A stretch of DNA of 17,427 nt. It comes from Symbiodinium natans. Lineage: Eukaryota; Sar; Dinophyceae; Suessiales; Symbiodiniaceae. Numbering within the stretch: position 1 is the first letter of the stretch; every line of letters begins with the position of its first letter. Below are positions 16,561 through 17,427 of the stretch, one piece after another. Where the stretch lies: positions 182,501-199,927 of the forward strand of contig CAJNDS010002617.1 of assembly GCA_905221605.1 (NCBI GenBank). Direction: 5' to 3'. Under the pieces are notes generated by a model, which had not been told where the DNA came from, did not search any database, and saw nothing but the letters and a program-made list of their open reading frames with translations. A program made the translations under genes and the position numbers.

Positions 16561-16628
16561 TTTGGGTTTAGGGTTTAGGGTTTAGGGTTGAGGGTTTATG
16601 TGTGGAGTTTAGGGCTTAGGGTTTGAGG
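16561..16628 (+). repeat. TTTAGGG tract, no C-strand partner
   Basis: Begins with several perfect TTTAGGG units and decays to the right (GAGGGTTTATG, GTTTAGGGCTTAGGG, TTTGAGG). Unlike the other three G-strand tracts of this size it has no CCCTAAA tract on its left. Confidence 0.92.
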
Positions 16629-16843
16629 TTCTGGCTTGGGTCATGCACGGCTTAAGACAAGCGGAGCTTGGGGGGAGGGGCCACAGTCCCCCCATTTGCG
16701 AACACAACGCAGGGGCCGCGTTTGTTGAAATGTGATTCATATAAGTCGCGCAGGAATGTTCATTGACGGTACGACGTTCTTCTAAGCAAGGTTGCGCGGC
16801 TGAAAAGAGCGAGGTGGTTGGCCCCAATTTTCTAACATGATGT

Positions 16844-17173
16844 TCATCGCATGTTTATTGACGTGAAGGCTGCACGGTTTAAAAGCTGGTCTGGTGAAAT
16901 GCCACCGTATGCAGCCTGGATCGGTTGCCCATCACTGCCCTCTTGCCCCTTGGGCATGAACTCTTCACCTGCCCTGACTGCCTCCTCAAGTTGGGCCTTT
17001 TGATTCCTTCGATGTCTAGGTCTGTCATCCATCAGGACATCTCCGCTTGAGCTACACCAGACGCCAAGACAAAGGGGCAGCATGTCCGTCACTGCCTTGC
17101 ACCCTTGCACTTTGTCAGCCGCCCAGAGGGCAACAAACTCAGGCTCCGGTGCCACGGTTTCACAGGGACTCAT
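16844..17173 (-). CDS. Hypothetical protein or exon, 109 codons
   Basis: An ATG at 17173 opens a frame to a TGA at 16846-16844. The translation starts MSPCETVAPEPEFVALWAAD and includes GDVLMDDRPRHRRNQKAQLE and EFMPKGQEGSDGQPIQAAYG. The hydrophilic, acidic-basic composition looks like real coding sequence. The frame extends upstream of the ATG to about 17215. It may be an exon of a larger spliced gene. No family is recognised. Confidence 0.38.
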   Translation of the reverse strand: MSPCETVAPEPEFVALWAADKVQGCKAVTDMLPLCLGVWCSSSGDVLMDDRPRHRRNQKAQLEEAVRAGEEFMPKGQEGSDGQPIQAAYGGISPDQLLNRAAFTSINMR

Positions 17174-17299
17174 GCCGCGACCACGAAAGGACCGCACATG
17201 CAACCCTTTCCACACGGTGGCTCAAGGCCAAGCGGCAAGTTACATGGTGTCGGGACTAGTTCTACACTCTAAGAAACCCTGCAAGTATTCGCTGAGAAT

Positions 17300-17427
17300 T
17301 CATAAGATGACCAAAGACGCACCACTGCCACATCTGCAATGTGCAGGCACGGCGCACTTGATCTGCTTTAACGAAGCTTCCGCAATTAGGGTTCGAATGA
17401 TGCGCTGGATGTCCTCACCTTGCTTAG
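17300..17427 (-). CDS. Possible exon, partial at the right edge
   Basis: A frame entering from the right edge reads KQGEDIQRIIRTLIAEASLK then QIKCAVPAHC before a TGA at 17302-17300. The start is a convincing amphipathic helix. It may belong to the same gene as 16844-17173, but no phase-consistent junction was established. Confidence 0.3.
   Translation of the reverse strand, partial: KQGEDIQRIIRTLIAEASLKQIKCAVPAHCRCGSGASLVIL

Noticed and set aside
17388-17400. GGTTCGAAT, similar to a tRNA T-arm
   Set aside because: No matching acceptor or anticodon stem is present and the closing CC is missing; the bases fall in a better minus-strand coding frame.

Overview
The window looks like nuclear DNA from a eukaryote, most probably a dinoflagellate (Symbiodiniaceae-like or a relative). 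The reasons are long runs of the TTTAGGG-type telomere repeat inside the sequence, a dinoflagellate-style non-LTR retrotransposon, many microsatellites and G-tracts, and exon-like segments whose introns end AG|G and in one case start GC instead of GT. The species is inferred, and no database was searched. There are no bacterial operons, CRISPR arrays, rRNA genes or convincing tRNA genes.

Left part (1-3744, minus strand): a LINE-type retrotransposon ORF. One uninterrupted frame of 1,108 codons from the preferred start at 3324 runs off the left edge. It holds an apurinic-like (EEP) endonuclease, a coiled-coil linker, a reverse transcriptase with all core motifs, and a C2H2 zinc finger. The frame has no stop and all catalytic residues seen are intact. 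The same frame stays open upstream through an (AAC)n microsatellite to 3735.

3.4-5.2 kb: simple and low-complexity DNA. In order: (AAC)n, short GTGGAGGTG repeats, a CG/CA alternating tract, a CCATGGG-rich minisatellite, a degenerate duplicated hairpin unit, an inverted repeat, and long G- and C-tracts.

5.2-6.8 kb, 11.3-11.7 kb and 16.56 kb: interstitial telomere-like repeats. Three times a CCCTAAA tract is followed by a short spacer and then a TTTAGGG tract, so each spacer is flanked by repeats in the orientation of chromosome ends. A 100-base assembly gap lies at 7328-7427.

8.0-15.0 kb: no long ORF, but the minus strand carries a series of short segments with protein-like composition bounded by plausible splice sites. 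Several adjacent segments join in a consistent reading phase across introns as short as 49-58 nt. I read this as one or more intron-rich genes on the minus strand encoding proteins I do not recognise, with at least one coiled-coil stretch. In-frame stops at 14155, 11969 and 8013 may mark gene ends or unresolved introns. Two more minus-strand coding candidates lie at 16844-17173 and at the right edge. The exon models are manual and tentative.
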